DNA from: Moheibacter lacus
GTDB lineage: Bacteria; Bacteroidota; Bacteroidia; Flavobacteriales; Weeksellaceae
DNA: 64,000 bases
Direction of reading: 5' to 3'
NCBI RefSeq assembly: GCF_014042165.1
Contig: NZ_JACDZE010000001.1
Coordinates: forward strand, 518,595 to 582,594
Both the position numbers and the translations under genes were made by a program. The notes beneath the pieces were generated by a model. The model did not search any database. It was not told where the DNA came from and saw only the letters and a program-made list of their open reading frames with translations. Position 1 is the stretch's first letter, and each line of letters starts with the position of its first letter. Below are positions 8,339-15,277 of this stretch, piece after piece.

Positions 8339-8365
8339 ATTTTCTATTCCAACTCAAAAAAATAA

Positions 8366-8408
8366 TTTGGAAATCAATTTATTTTACATTTACTTTGTAC
8401 TTCAAAGT
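8366..8408 (+). promoter_or_regulatory. Promoter with embedded palindromic operator, site 1 of 3
   Basis: TTTG at 8366 and tTACTTTG at 8390 stand about 20 bases apart, as in Bacteroidota promoters. ACTTTG (8392) and CAAAGT (8403) are inverted arms of a 17-bp palindrome ACTTTGtacTTCAAAGT that overlaps the -7 box. A bound repressor would block it. The same palindrome recurs at 9724 and 10596. Confidence 0.7.
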
Positions 8409-8415
8409 TCTTTAT

Positions 8416-9090
8416 ATGAATTCAAATCCTCAAGATCAACTCAAAGAAATTCGCTCATTGATGGAGCGCAGCACCAGGTTTATGTCTTTAAGTGGCTGGA
8501 CGGGAATTATGGCTGGAATATATTCGCTCATCGGTGCTGTTGCTGCTTATTTTGTGATTTTTAAAATGAATTTCATTTCGACAATTTCTACAACAGAAAT
8601 TGAAACCTACGGTTCCGGCCGCCCGATTCATTATAATTATTCGAATGGATTATTTGAATTGGCTTCAGATAAAAATCTTTTGCTTTTTTTGATCGCATTT
8701 GCTGTGATTTTCCTTTCTGCAACGACCGCATTTTACCAATCTTCCGTTCAAGCCAAAAAACAAGGTGTTAAACTTTGGAACTCCACTACGAAACGATTAT
8801 TTGTTCAAGTTGCCATTCCGTTGGTGACAGGAGGACTGTTCTGCTTTGCTTTGCTGTATTACGGAAATGCAGGACTGATTGCACCTGCGATGTTGATTTT
8901 CTACGGACTTGCTTTATTAAATGGAAGCAAATACACCTTAAAAGAATTTCATTCGTTGGCGCTGTGCGAAATTGCTTTAGGATTAATTTCCTTGTTTTTC
9001 ATCGGATACGGTTTGTATTTTTGGGCGATGGGATTTGGAATATTGCATATCATTTACGGCATTTTGATGCATAAAAGATACAACAGATGA
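8416..9090 (+). CDS. Integral membrane protein cotranscribed with a winged-helix regulator
   Basis: The 224-residue product has a soluble N-terminus (MNSNPQDQLKEIRSLMERS) and about five or six membrane helices. No catalytic motif is visible and the function is unknown. The start is ATG at 8416 just after the operator; a frame extension upstream would run into the promoter. Its stop overlaps the start of the regulator gene by 4 bases (ATGA), so the two are translationally coupled. Such pairs of membrane protein and small winged-helix protein are, as far as I know, common in Flavobacteriia. Confidence 0.75.
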   Translation: MNSNPQDQLKEIRSLMERSTRFMSLSGWTGIMAGIYSLIGAVAAYFVIFKMNFISTISTTEIETYGSGRPIHYNYSNGLFELASDKNLLLFLIAFAVIFLSATTAFYQSSVQAKKQGVKLWNSTTKRLFVQVAIPLVTGGLFCFALLYYGNAGLIAPAMLIFYGLALLNGSKYTLKEFHSLALCEIALGLISLFFIGYGLYFWAMGFGILHIIYGILMHKRYNR

Positions 9091-9377
9091 GTATCATCGA
9101 CGGACTAAATAAAAATTTTGAAAACCGTGTACGGCTTGGGTTGATGTCGGTATTGATGGTCAACGACTGGATCGATTTCACCGAAATGAAGGAATTGCTC
9201 GACGTAACGGACGGCAATCTGGCGAGTCATTCGTCTGCCCTCGAAAAAGCCGAATACATCGAAGTCAAAAAAGAATTTGTCGGCAAAAAACCCAAGACTT
9301 CGTATCGGGTAACGCAAAAAGGACGTGCTGCTTTTCAAGATCATTTGGCGGCATTAGAGAAATTATTAGGGAATTGA
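9087..9377 (+). CDS. Winged-helix transcriptional regulator (HTH_34 type)
   Basis: This 96-residue protein is one winged-helix domain of the PF13601 kind: NRVRLGLMSVLMVNDWIDF, a recognition helix region with TDGNLASHSSALEKA, and a wing with TSYRVTQKGRAAFQDHL. It has no sensor domain, so a partner such as the coupled membrane protein may signal to it. It probably binds the palindrome ACTTTGnnnTTCAAAGT found before its own operon and before two nearby genes. That link is an inference from proximity and shared sites. Confidence 0.85.
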   Translation: MSIIDGLNKNFENRVRLGLMSVLMVNDWIDFTEMKELLDVTDGNLASHSSALEKAEYIEVKKEFVGKKPKTSYRVTQKGRAAFQDHLAALEKLLGN

Positions 9378-9383
9378 TCTTAG

Positions 9384-9707
9384 ATGTTAGAGAAAATTAA
9401 ACTTTCAAATATGAACAGAATTCAAAAAAACAAACGCTTAGTTGTCATTTTATCCTTGGCAGCTGTAATCCTGAGCCTTCCTCTCATCGCGATGCAATTT
9501 ACTTCCGAAGTAAACTGGAACGGGTCTGATTTTCTGATCATGGGAATTCTACTTTTCGGAACGGGAATCCTTTGTGAAATTATTTTACGAATGGTAAAAA
9601 CGCCGAGACAACGACTGATTTTTTGTGGAATGGCAATTTTTTCTTTTCTAGTAATATGGGCAGAAATGGCGGTTGGAATATTTAATTCACCTATAGCCGG
9701 AAGTTAA
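9384..9707 (+). CDS. Small membrane protein, third gene of the regulator operon
   Basis: The product has 107 residues from the first ATG, or 98 from an ATG at 9411 (MNRIQKNKR), which would give a more typical basic N-terminus. It has three hydrophobic helices and a central VNWNGSDFLIMG segment. The regulator ends only 6 bases upstream of the first ATG, so it belongs to the same operon. I recognise no named family; similar small proteins of unknown function occur in flavobacteria. Confidence 0.7.
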   Translation: MLEKIKLSNMNRIQKNKRLVVILSLAAVILSLPLIAMQFTSEVNWNGSDFLIMGILLFGTGILCEIILRMVKTPRQRLIFCGMAIFSFLVIWAEMAVGIFNSPIAGS

Positions 9708-9723
9708 AAAAATTTAAAAATCA

Positions 9724-9740
9724 ACTTTGAAATTCAAAGT
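9724..9740 (+). promoter_or_regulatory. Palindromic operator, site 2 of 3
   Basis: ACTTTGaaaTTCAAAGT ends three bases before the ATG of the metallophosphoesterase gene. Its arms are identical to those at sites 1 and 3. Confidence 0.65.
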
Positions 9741-9742
9741 AT

Positions 9743-10591
9743 ATGAATCGAAGAAATTTTATTAAGAAATCCTTTTTAGGAACGATTGGTTTGGGTGTAG
9801 TCGGTGGAATTTACAGTTGGCAGATAGAGCCGTTTTGGGTGGAATTTATAAAAAAGAAAATGCCCGTTGTCAACTTGCCGGAAAACCTCATCGGAAAAAC
9901 CATGATGCAGTTTAGCGATTTACATATCGGTGACCGATTTGATTACAATTTCATCATAGAATCTTTTGAGAAAGCAAAGGCATTTGCTCCCGACTTTGTG
10001 GTATACACCGGTGATTTTGTAAATTATGAATCACCCGAACAATTGGATCAATTGGAAGAAGTGCTTCCCTATTTTGTTAAAGGAAAATTGGGAACAATCG
10101 GTGTTTTGGGCAACCACGATTATGGTAAAAATTGGTTGGAAAATGAGGTGGCCGACGAAATCGCAACTCAATTGGAATCCATCGGAATTCAAATTCTCCG
10201 AAACGAAAAAACGGAAGTTTCAGGTTTGGATATCATAGGAATCGACGATTATTGGTCCATGAAATTTGATGCGGAAAAAGCCATGAGAAATTACGACTCC
10301 AGAGCTGCCACCGTCGTTCTATGCCATAATCCGGATGTTTGCGATTTGACAATTTGGAATAACTATCGAGGTTGGATTTTGTCGGGACATACACATGGCG
10401 GTCAAGTCAAAGCTCCATTTCTTCCGCCGTTTCTTCTTCCGGTAAAAAATCGGAGATATTCGGCAGGTGAAATTGATTTAGAAGATGGGCGCACGCTTTA
10501 CATAAACCGGGCTTTGGGTCATCTGCATCAGATTCGATTTAATGTACGACCGGAAATAACGGTATTCACATTGGAACAAAAAATTTTATAA
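9743..10591 (+). CDS. Membrane-associated metallophosphoesterase, YkuE/YaeI type
   Basis: This 282-residue calcineurin-like phosphoesterase has all metal motifs: FSDLHIGD (DxH), TGDFVNY (GDx), GNHDYG (GNHD), LCHNPD (His) and SGHTHGGQV (GHxH). An N-terminal MNRRNFIKKS with a following hydrophobic stretch looks like a twin-arginine signal or signal anchor, placing the domain outside the cytoplasm. Related YkuE and YaeI enzymes act on phosphodiester or pyrophosphate bonds near the membrane; the substrate here is unknown. An operator copy directly before the ATG puts it in the same regulon as the winged-helix operon. Confidence 0.9.
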   Translation: MNRRNFIKKSFLGTIGLGVVGGIYSWQIEPFWVEFIKKKMPVVNLPENLIGKTMMQFSDLHIGDRFDYNFIIESFEKAKAFAPDFVVYTGDFVNYESPEQLDQLEEVLPYFVKGKLGTIGVLGNHDYGKNWLENEVADEIATQLESIGIQILRNEKTEVSGLDIIGIDDYWSMKFDAEKAMRNYDSRAATVVLCHNPDVCDLTIWNNYRGWILSGHTHGGQVKAPFLPPFLLPVKNRRYSAGEIDLEDGRTLYINRALGHLHQIRFNVRPEITVFTLEQKIL

Positions 10592-10595
10592 TTAC

Positions 10596-10612
10596 ACTTT
10601 GCTTTTCAAAGT
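10596..10612 (+). promoter_or_regulatory. Palindromic operator, site 3 of 3
   Basis: ACTTTGcttTTCAAAGT lies 18 bases before the ATG of the Coq4-like gene. The overall consensus from the three sites is ACTTTGnnnTTCAAAGT. Confidence 0.65.
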
Positions 10613-10630
10613 TCTTTTAAATAAAAAATT

Positions 10631-11110
10631 ATGAACCTTCGATTAAAATTTATGTTGTGGCTGTACGATTGGTCACAGGTAGTTTACGCCAAAGTTTTCA
10701 AACGCAATAAAAAAGCTTGGGGCATTTCCAAATCCGAACTTTTATCATTTCCCGAAGGATCTCTCGGAAGAGCATTGGGAGAGTTCTACCAAACCAAAGG
10801 ATTTGATGTGATGCCCAAACTGGAAAACCACGATGTTTTCCACATCCTGACCGAAACCGGAACAGAAATCCAAGACGAAATCGCGATGCAATATTTATTG
10901 TTTGGAAACGGAAAACGGAGTTTGTATCTATTTTCCATGATCGGAATCGGGACGGTTTTGTATCCGGAATTTTTGAATTATTATGTCAAAACCTATTATA
11001 AAGGAAAATCTTTTGCGAAATTCCACGACACGGAATTCAAGGAGTTTTTGGACATTTCCGTCCTCTATTTGCGTAGCTCGATACGCTCAGCTCATTATTT
11101 GTTTGTTTAA
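10631..11110 (+). CDS. Coq4-family protein with a C-terminus formed by a dispersed repeat
   Basis: The 159-residue protein carries the Coq4 signature HDxxH-x11-E exactly (HDVFHILTETGTEIQDE, near residues 80-96). Coq4 proteins bind a metal and serve quinone biosynthesis in eukaryotes and proteobacteria; in this menaquinone-type phylum the role is unclear. After KEFLDIS the last 14 residues come from a repeat (TTGCGTAGCTCGATACGCTC at 11070) that is not protein-like, so the native end has probably been replaced. It carries the shared operator, hence the same regulon as the metallophosphoesterase. Confidence 0.75.
   Translation: MNLRLKFMLWLYDWSQVVYAKVFKRNKKAWGISKSELLSFPEGSLGRALGEFYQTKGFDVMPKLENHDVFHILTETGTEIQDEIAMQYLLFGNGKRSLYLFSMIGIGTVLYPEFLNYYVKTYYKGKSFAKFHDTEFKEFLDISVLYLRSSIRSAHYLFV
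11070..11092. repeat. Dispersed palindromic repeat read into the end of the Coq4-like gene
   Basis: The core GCGTA-gctcga-TACGC is a short hairpin, followed by TCAGCTC. It lies inside the last codons of the Coq4-like frame and forms its stop-proximal residues. Confidence 0.5.
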
Positions 11111-11114
11111 CCCA

Positions 11115-11147
11115 AGACCTTCCAGGTTTTGAAAACCTGGAAGGTCT
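11115..11147. repeat. 33-bp near-perfect palindrome
   Basis: AGACCTTCCAGGTTTT and AAAACCTGGAAGGTCT are perfect inverted arms of 16 bp around a single G. It is followed by GAATTTG, not a long T run, so it is more likely a mobile palindromic repeat than a simple terminator, although it could end the Coq4-like transcript. Confidence 0.75.
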
Positions 11148-11210
11148 GAATTTGTTCATTTACTAGGAAACAAGGATTACATTTTCGTGTTGCGTAGTGG
11201 TAAATTTTAA

Positions 11211-11269
11211 CCACAAAGTTTCACAAACCTGTCTGCCGACAGGCAGAGAAGATACAAAGGACACAAAGT
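11211..11269. repeat. CACAAAG-type repeat split by a small palindrome
   Basis: CCACAAAGTTTCACAAA and GATACAAAGGACACAAAG are two parts of a short-period CACAAAG repeat. A palindrome CCTGTC-TGCC-GACAGG plus CAGA at 11228-11247 interrupts it. The same repeat type at 55498 is split by a different palindrome. Confidence 0.55.
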
Positions 11270-11325
11270 CTTTTTTCTTTGATTTCAATTAACCGTCCGG
11301 CTATGGCTATTGTTTTAATTTAAAC

Positions 11326-11333
11326 TAACTTCG
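11326..11333 (+). promoter_or_regulatory. -7-like box of the DedA gene
   Basis: TAACTTCG resembles TAnnTTTG with one change and lies 17 bases before the ATG. Confidence 0.35.
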
Positions 11334-11350
11334 CAGCAAAATTTTTTACA

Positions 11351-12010
11351 ATGGAAATGATCCAATCCGTTATCGATTTTATTTTGCACATAGACCAGCA
11401 TTTGGAATATTTTATCAATACGTATGGCTATTGGATTTATGCGATTTTGTTTTTGATCATTTTTGTCGAAACAGGTGTGGTTGTGATGCCTTTTTTGCCG
11501 GGTGATTCATTGCTTTTCGCGGCCGGAATGTTAGCCGCACAACCAAATGAACTCAACGTTTGGGTCGTCATCGTTTTACTGCTCATTGCGGCGGTTTCAG
11601 GCGATTCGCTGAATTATTCCATCGGAAAACGATTTGGGATGAAGGTCACCCAAGTCAAGATTTTTGGAAAACAATTCGTCCAACAAGAGCACATTGATAA
11701 AACCCATTCGTTTTACGAAAAATACGGAAGCAAAACCATCGTCATCGCGCGTTTCGTGCCGATTGTCCGTACGCTTGCGCCTTTTGTAGCGGGAATCGGG
11801 CGTATGAGTTATAAAACTTTCATTACGTATAACGTACTTGGAGCGATTCTTTGGGTCGTGGGCGTGACTTTAATCGGATACTTTTTGGGAAATATTCCGA
11901 TCGTAAAAGAGAATTTCTCCAAAGTAGTCATCGGAATCATCATCGTTTCGATTTTGCCGATTGTGTACGAATTTATCAAAGAAAAATTCTTCAATAAAGA
12001 AGTTTCATAA
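11351..12010 (+). CDS. DedA-family membrane protein
   Basis: This 219-residue inner-membrane protein has the DedA/SNARE-associated (PF09335) layout: ETGVVVMPFLPGDSLLF early on, a soluble stretch, then ARFVPIVRTLAPFVAGIGRM and two further helices. DedA proteins work in lipid-carrier or phospholipid flipping and in proton-dependent membrane homeostasis. The conserved acidic residue in the first motif and the Arg residues in the second are present. Its stop overlaps the stop of the convergent GNAT gene by 6 bases. Confidence 0.92.
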   Translation: MEMIQSVIDFILHIDQHLEYFINTYGYWIYAILFLIIFVETGVVVMPFLPGDSLLFAAGMLAAQPNELNVWVVIVLLLIAAVSGDSLNYSIGKRFGMKVTQVKIFGKQFVQQEHIDKTHSFYEKYGSKTIVIARFVPIVRTLAPFVAGIGRMSYKTFITYNVLGAILWVVGVTLIGYFLGNIPIVKENFSKVVIGIIIVSILPIVYEFIKEKFFNKEVS

Positions 12011-12460
12011 AACCTTTTCAAAACATACACTGCTCTCCACATCCTTGTATGGACCATAGTTGGGGATGATTTGATATTGGGATTTTGTGTATAAACCTAC
12101 TGCATCAACCATATCTTTTCCGGTTTCGAGAATGGATTTAACATATCCCAATTCTTTTGCCCAGATTTCCAATTCCTTTAAAACCAAAGATGCAATTCCT
12201 TTTCCTCTGAATGCCAAAGGGACAAACATTCGTTTGATTTCAACAACTCCAGTTTCGACTTCTTTACATGCGCCACAACCTACAACCCTATCATTTTCAT
12301 ACACCAAAACCACATGATGCAACTTTTCAATTTGGTTGAATTGCACAAAAAAATCGTTATTCTCACCATTTCGGATAGCCAAATACGCATCCAATTCGGC
12401 AACCAAACGGACAAAATCCGGATTTTCTGAAGTGGTTCTTTTGATTTGAAAAAAATTCAT
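12005..12460 (-). CDS. GNAT-family N-acetyltransferase
   Basis: The 151-residue protein has the GNAT fold: the beta strands leading to EIKRMFVPLAFRGKGIASLVLKELE include the acetyl-CoA pyrophosphate loop RGKGIA, followed by GLYTKSQYQIIPNYGPY near the end. The family moves an acetyl group from acetyl-CoA to an amine; the acceptor is unknown. It is transcribed toward and slightly overlaps the DedA gene. Confidence 0.88.
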   Translation of the reverse strand: MNFFQIKRTTSENPDFVRLVAELDAYLAIRNGENNDFFVQFNQIEKLHHVVLVYENDRVVGCGACKEVETGVVEIKRMFVPLAFRGKGIASLVLKELEIWAKELGYVKSILETGKDMVDAVGLYTKSQYQIIPNYGPYKDVESSVCFEKVL

Positions 12461-12493
12461 AATTGATTGAATTGTATAGATTTAGAAACATTT

Positions 12494-12608
12494 CGTCAGT
12501 TCGAGTAATTTTTTGAAATAAAATGAAGAAAAATTGTATTGAGAACCTTTTATTTAAAATCCTATTTTCGATACAATATCGGTTTCACCAAGATTACTCA
12601 AATTGACG
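12494..12608. repeat. Degenerate long inverted repeat, MITE-like
   Basis: The outer arms CGTCAGTTCGAGTAA (12494) and TTACTCAAATTGACG (12594) match at 13 of 15 positions. Inner arms ATTGTAT (12535) and ATACAAT (12571) pair as well. The element fills most of the space between the GNAT and HAD genes and encodes nothing. It looks like a decayed palindromic intergenic element. Confidence 0.6.
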
Positions 12609-12626
12609 GATTTTACGCTCTTACCA

Positions 12627-13226
12627 TTAAAGCATTCCAAATTCATCCAATTTCGCTTTCAAATCTTCCGGATTGATAAAATGAATCGTTTCGATTCCAA
12701 ACTGCCGTGAAGCTTCTACATTCTTTAAATTATCATCGATGAATAGACAATTTTCCGGTTTCAAATTAAATTTCTCCATCATCCGTTCAAATATCTTTTC
12801 GTCGGGTTTAATCAATCTCTCTTTTCCCGAAACCAAAATCCCATCAAATACTTGAAAAAATTCGAAACGATCCAATGCAATCGGAAAAGTTTCGGCCGAC
12901 CAATTGGTCAATCCATACATTTTGTACTTCTTTTTCAGTTCGAAAAGAATATCTACGGTTTCATGGATGGCGTCCTTCATCATCGTTTCCCATTGGCCAT
13001 AATACATTCTGATTTCTTTTTCCCAGTCCGGATGTTGTGCAACCAAAAGCTCCGTTGCCTCAGCCAAACTTCGACCTCGATCTTGTTCTATGTTCCATTC
13101 GTCGGTACAAATATTTGCAAGAAACCATTCCATTTTTTCATCGTCCTGAAAATAGTCACGGTAAACATAACGCGGATTCCAATCGACCAACACGCCGCCG
13201 AAATCAAAAATGATGGTATCGATCAT
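12627..13226 (-). CDS. HAD-superfamily hydrolase, YihX-like
   Basis: This 199-residue phosphatase has motif I IIFDFGGVLVDWN (Asp nucleophile; the second acidic position is Gly as in YihX-type enzymes), motif II LTNWS, motif III Lys in LIKPDEKIF, and motif IV FIDDNLKN. The cap inserts between motifs I and II. Substrates in this subgroup are sugar phosphates or flavin-like phosphates; none can be named here. Its start overlaps the stop of the upstream crotonase gene by 4 bases (ATGA). Confidence 0.88.
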   Translation of the reverse strand: MIDTIIFDFGGVLVDWNPRYVYRDYFQDDEKMEWFLANICTDEWNIEQDRGRSLAEATELLVAQHPDWEKEIRMYYGQWETMMKDAIHETVDILFELKKKYKMYGLTNWSAETFPIALDRFEFFQVFDGILVSGKERLIKPDEKIFERMMEKFNLKPENCLFIDDNLKNVEASRQFGIETIHFINPEDLKAKLDEFGML

Positions 13227-13981
13227 TTCGATTTGAATTTTAATAAAGTTTCTTTTGTAAAGTCCGAAAGCACCAATCGGCCGCTCATCTCAGCGCGTTG
13301 TTCCATCAATTTCGGTAGATGATCTGTTCCTTGCCAAAATATAGATTTCAAATCGCGCATGGCTTCAAGGCTGTAGACCGATAAATTTCGTGCAAAGCTC
13401 AACGTTTCTTCTTCACAAGTTTTAGCATCTGCATAAACATGGTTGTAAATACCTTTTTCTTTCAACCATTGCGGTGATTTCCATTCGGTCGGATTCATGG
13501 TCATCTCGGAGAATGCAGTGATTCCAATTTTTCTGGTAATCGCAGGTTCGATGACAAACGGGCCGATTCCGATGGACAATTCGCTCAATCGGGCAGCTGC
13601 ATTTTCGTCCGCCAATGCATAATCACAAGCCGAAGCCAATCCAACTCCACCTCCCACGACTTTTCCGGTGATGCAACCCACGATGAATTTCGGACAACGA
13701 CGCATCGCCAAAATCACGTTGGCAAAACCGAGAAAGAATTTTTTTCCTTTGGAGAATTCATCTATGGTCAACAATTCGTCAAATGAAGCGCCGGCACTGA
13801 AAACCTTATCTCCTTCACTTTTTAAAATGATGATTTTCACTTCATCGTTTTGACCCAAATCGTCGATCATACGGATCAATTCATGCAATTGTGTGCTTGG
13901 AAACGAATTGCTTTTGGGATGGTGAAATTCGATGGTTGCGATACCATGTAAAATATCAGATTTTATGTAGTAAGATTCCAT
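13223..13981 (-). CDS. Crotonase-family protein lacking one catalytic glutamate
   Basis: The 252-residue protein has the crotonase fold with FSAGASFDEL and TGKVVGGGVGLASACD. The Glu of GGGLELA in true hydratases is Gly here, while the second Glu is present in LSELSIGIG. The loss suggests an isomerase or other acyl-CoA reaction rather than hydration. It is translationally coupled to the HAD gene, which may act in the same pathway. The divergent crotonase at 5468 keeps both glutamates. Confidence 0.85.
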   Translation of the reverse strand: MESYYIKSDILHGIATIEFHHPKSNSFPSTQLHELIRMIDDLGQNDEVKIIILKSEGDKVFSAGASFDELLTIDEFSKGKKFFLGFANVILAMRRCPKFIVGCITGKVVGGGVGLASACDYALADENAAARLSELSIGIGPFVIEPAITRKIGITAFSEMTMNPTEWKSPQWLKEKGIYNHVYADAKTCEEETLSFARNLSVYSLEAMRDLKSIFWQGTDHLPKLMEQRAEMSGRLVLSDFTKETLLKFKSK

Positions 13982-14017
13982 ATTTATCGTTAATGGGTTA
14001 AACTTAGAAATTAATTT

Positions 14018-15043
14018 TTAATTTTCAGAATCGTAGTACAATTTATAGAATTTTTTCCCTTCCTCATCTGTTCCCTGCTCTATTCTTTTGCGATCTCCGT
14101 GTACATAAATATGGAAATTTTTATCGAGTTTGATGATGCTTTTGAAGAATCTGGCTTGTTTTTTCACTGCATTTTTGGAAATTTCGAAGTGATCATTTAC
14201 GTCAACTTCATAGACTTCTTCAAATCGTTTTTTATAATCATCAAAACTTTGTTTCAATTCGTCTTGGACCAAAACATTTTCGGCAAATTCATTGATCTCA
14301 AATGTATCGGCTTCTTTGAAGAATTTCATGGTATTGTTCAACAAATCAACCTGATCGACTTTACTCACTTCAAATTCCTCCGGCAGTTTGTCCATCACAT
14401 AACTTTTGCAAAGGTTGAGAGTGTTTTCCGTATCGAAATATTCGTTTTTAAGTTGGGTTACTTGAAGAAATTCATCATTCCAAATCCCAAATTCTTCACC
14501 TTTTGAATTGTCCACAGAAGCCACTACATAGCCATCTTCCTTTTCAGCATTAAAAATCAAACAACCTTTGTCTAATTTTGAAAGAAGAATTCCTTGTTCT
14601 GACCAAATTTTATAGGCATTTTCGTCGGGTTGGGTTTTCAGAAAATTATGTTTCGTTTCAGATTTAAAAATCCCAACTACCCGAACGTTTTCACCTTCCA
14701 ACAAAGCATCTGGAAAGAAAACGACAAATAGTTCACCTCCTTTCACTTTTGGATGATGACTGGCTTTAAACAGGTGTTCTGCAAAAATGACCGATTGGGT
14801 AAAAAGTTGGGTTGGATCTTCAAATATTTTCTGAATCCCTTCAAAAACCGGATTTTCTTCTTTTTTAAAGTGGAAATATTCTTCGGTTTTAAAAGGTTTC
14901 ATGAAGAAATTGTACAGCGTATCTGTGAGTTCAGGTGGATAGAAAGTCAAAGTTTTGGACAGGTGGATTCCTTCTTCCGCAGCTCGGTTTCCAACGCGGT
15001 GGATCACGAGATCAAATGTTTCTTCTGGATTTACAAAATGCAT
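14018..15043 (-). CDS. Nucleoid-associated protein, NdpA/YejK family (PF04245)
   Basis: The 341-residue protein matches NdpA-like proteins: an N-terminal VIHRVGNRAAEEGIHLS, a central FVVFFPDALLEGENVRVVGIFKSE, and a highly charged C-terminal half. E. coli YejK is found with the nucleoid; its exact role is unclear. The protein is soluble with no signal peptide. It seems to be a single gene, upstream of and separate from the crotonase-HAD pair by 36 bases on the same strand. Confidence 0.8.
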   Translation of the reverse strand: MHFVNPEETFDLVIHRVGNRAAEEGIHLSKTLTFYPPELTDTLYNFFMKPFKTEEYFHFKKEENPVFEGIQKIFEDPTQLFTQSVIFAEHLFKASHHPKVKGGELFVVFFPDALLEGENVRVVGIFKSETKHNFLKTQPDENAYKIWSEQGILLSKLDKGCLIFNAEKEDGYVVASVDNSKGEEFGIWNDEFLQVTQLKNEYFDTENTLNLCKSYVMDKLPEEFEVSKVDQVDLLNNTMKFFKEADTFEINEFAENVLVQDELKQSFDDYKKRFEEVYEVDVNDHFEISKNAVKKQARFFKSIIKLDKNFHIYVHGDRKRIEQGTDEEGKKFYKLYYDSEN

Positions 15044-15164
15044 AGAATTGTATTGAATTGAATGGGCGAAATTAGATTTCTTCTTTCAAATTAAAAAACT
15101 TTGGACCAAGGAATTTCATTTCAAAAAAAACCTATTTAACGGTTTAGGAAATAAAAAAAATGAT

Positions 15165-15172
15165 TAGTTTCG
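15165..15172 (+). promoter_or_regulatory. Possible -7 box of the large T9SS cargo gene
   Basis: TAGTTTCG resembles the consensus TAnnTTTG with one change. It would give a leader of about 100 bases before the ATG at 15278. Confidence 0.3.
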
Positions 15173-15277
15173 CATCATCTAATTTCCTATTCCTAAATAG
15201 ATTATTACCTAATTATTCCTAAGTCTTTTTGTCCGAGAAGACCCATTTTTATTGAATTAATTTTAAAAGACAGGAAT

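Noticed and set aside
14099-14506. Phe-rich 135-codon frame opposite the NdpA-like gene
   Set aside because: Its Phe/Ile-rich content mirrors the acidic Glu/Lys codons of the real gene on the other strand.
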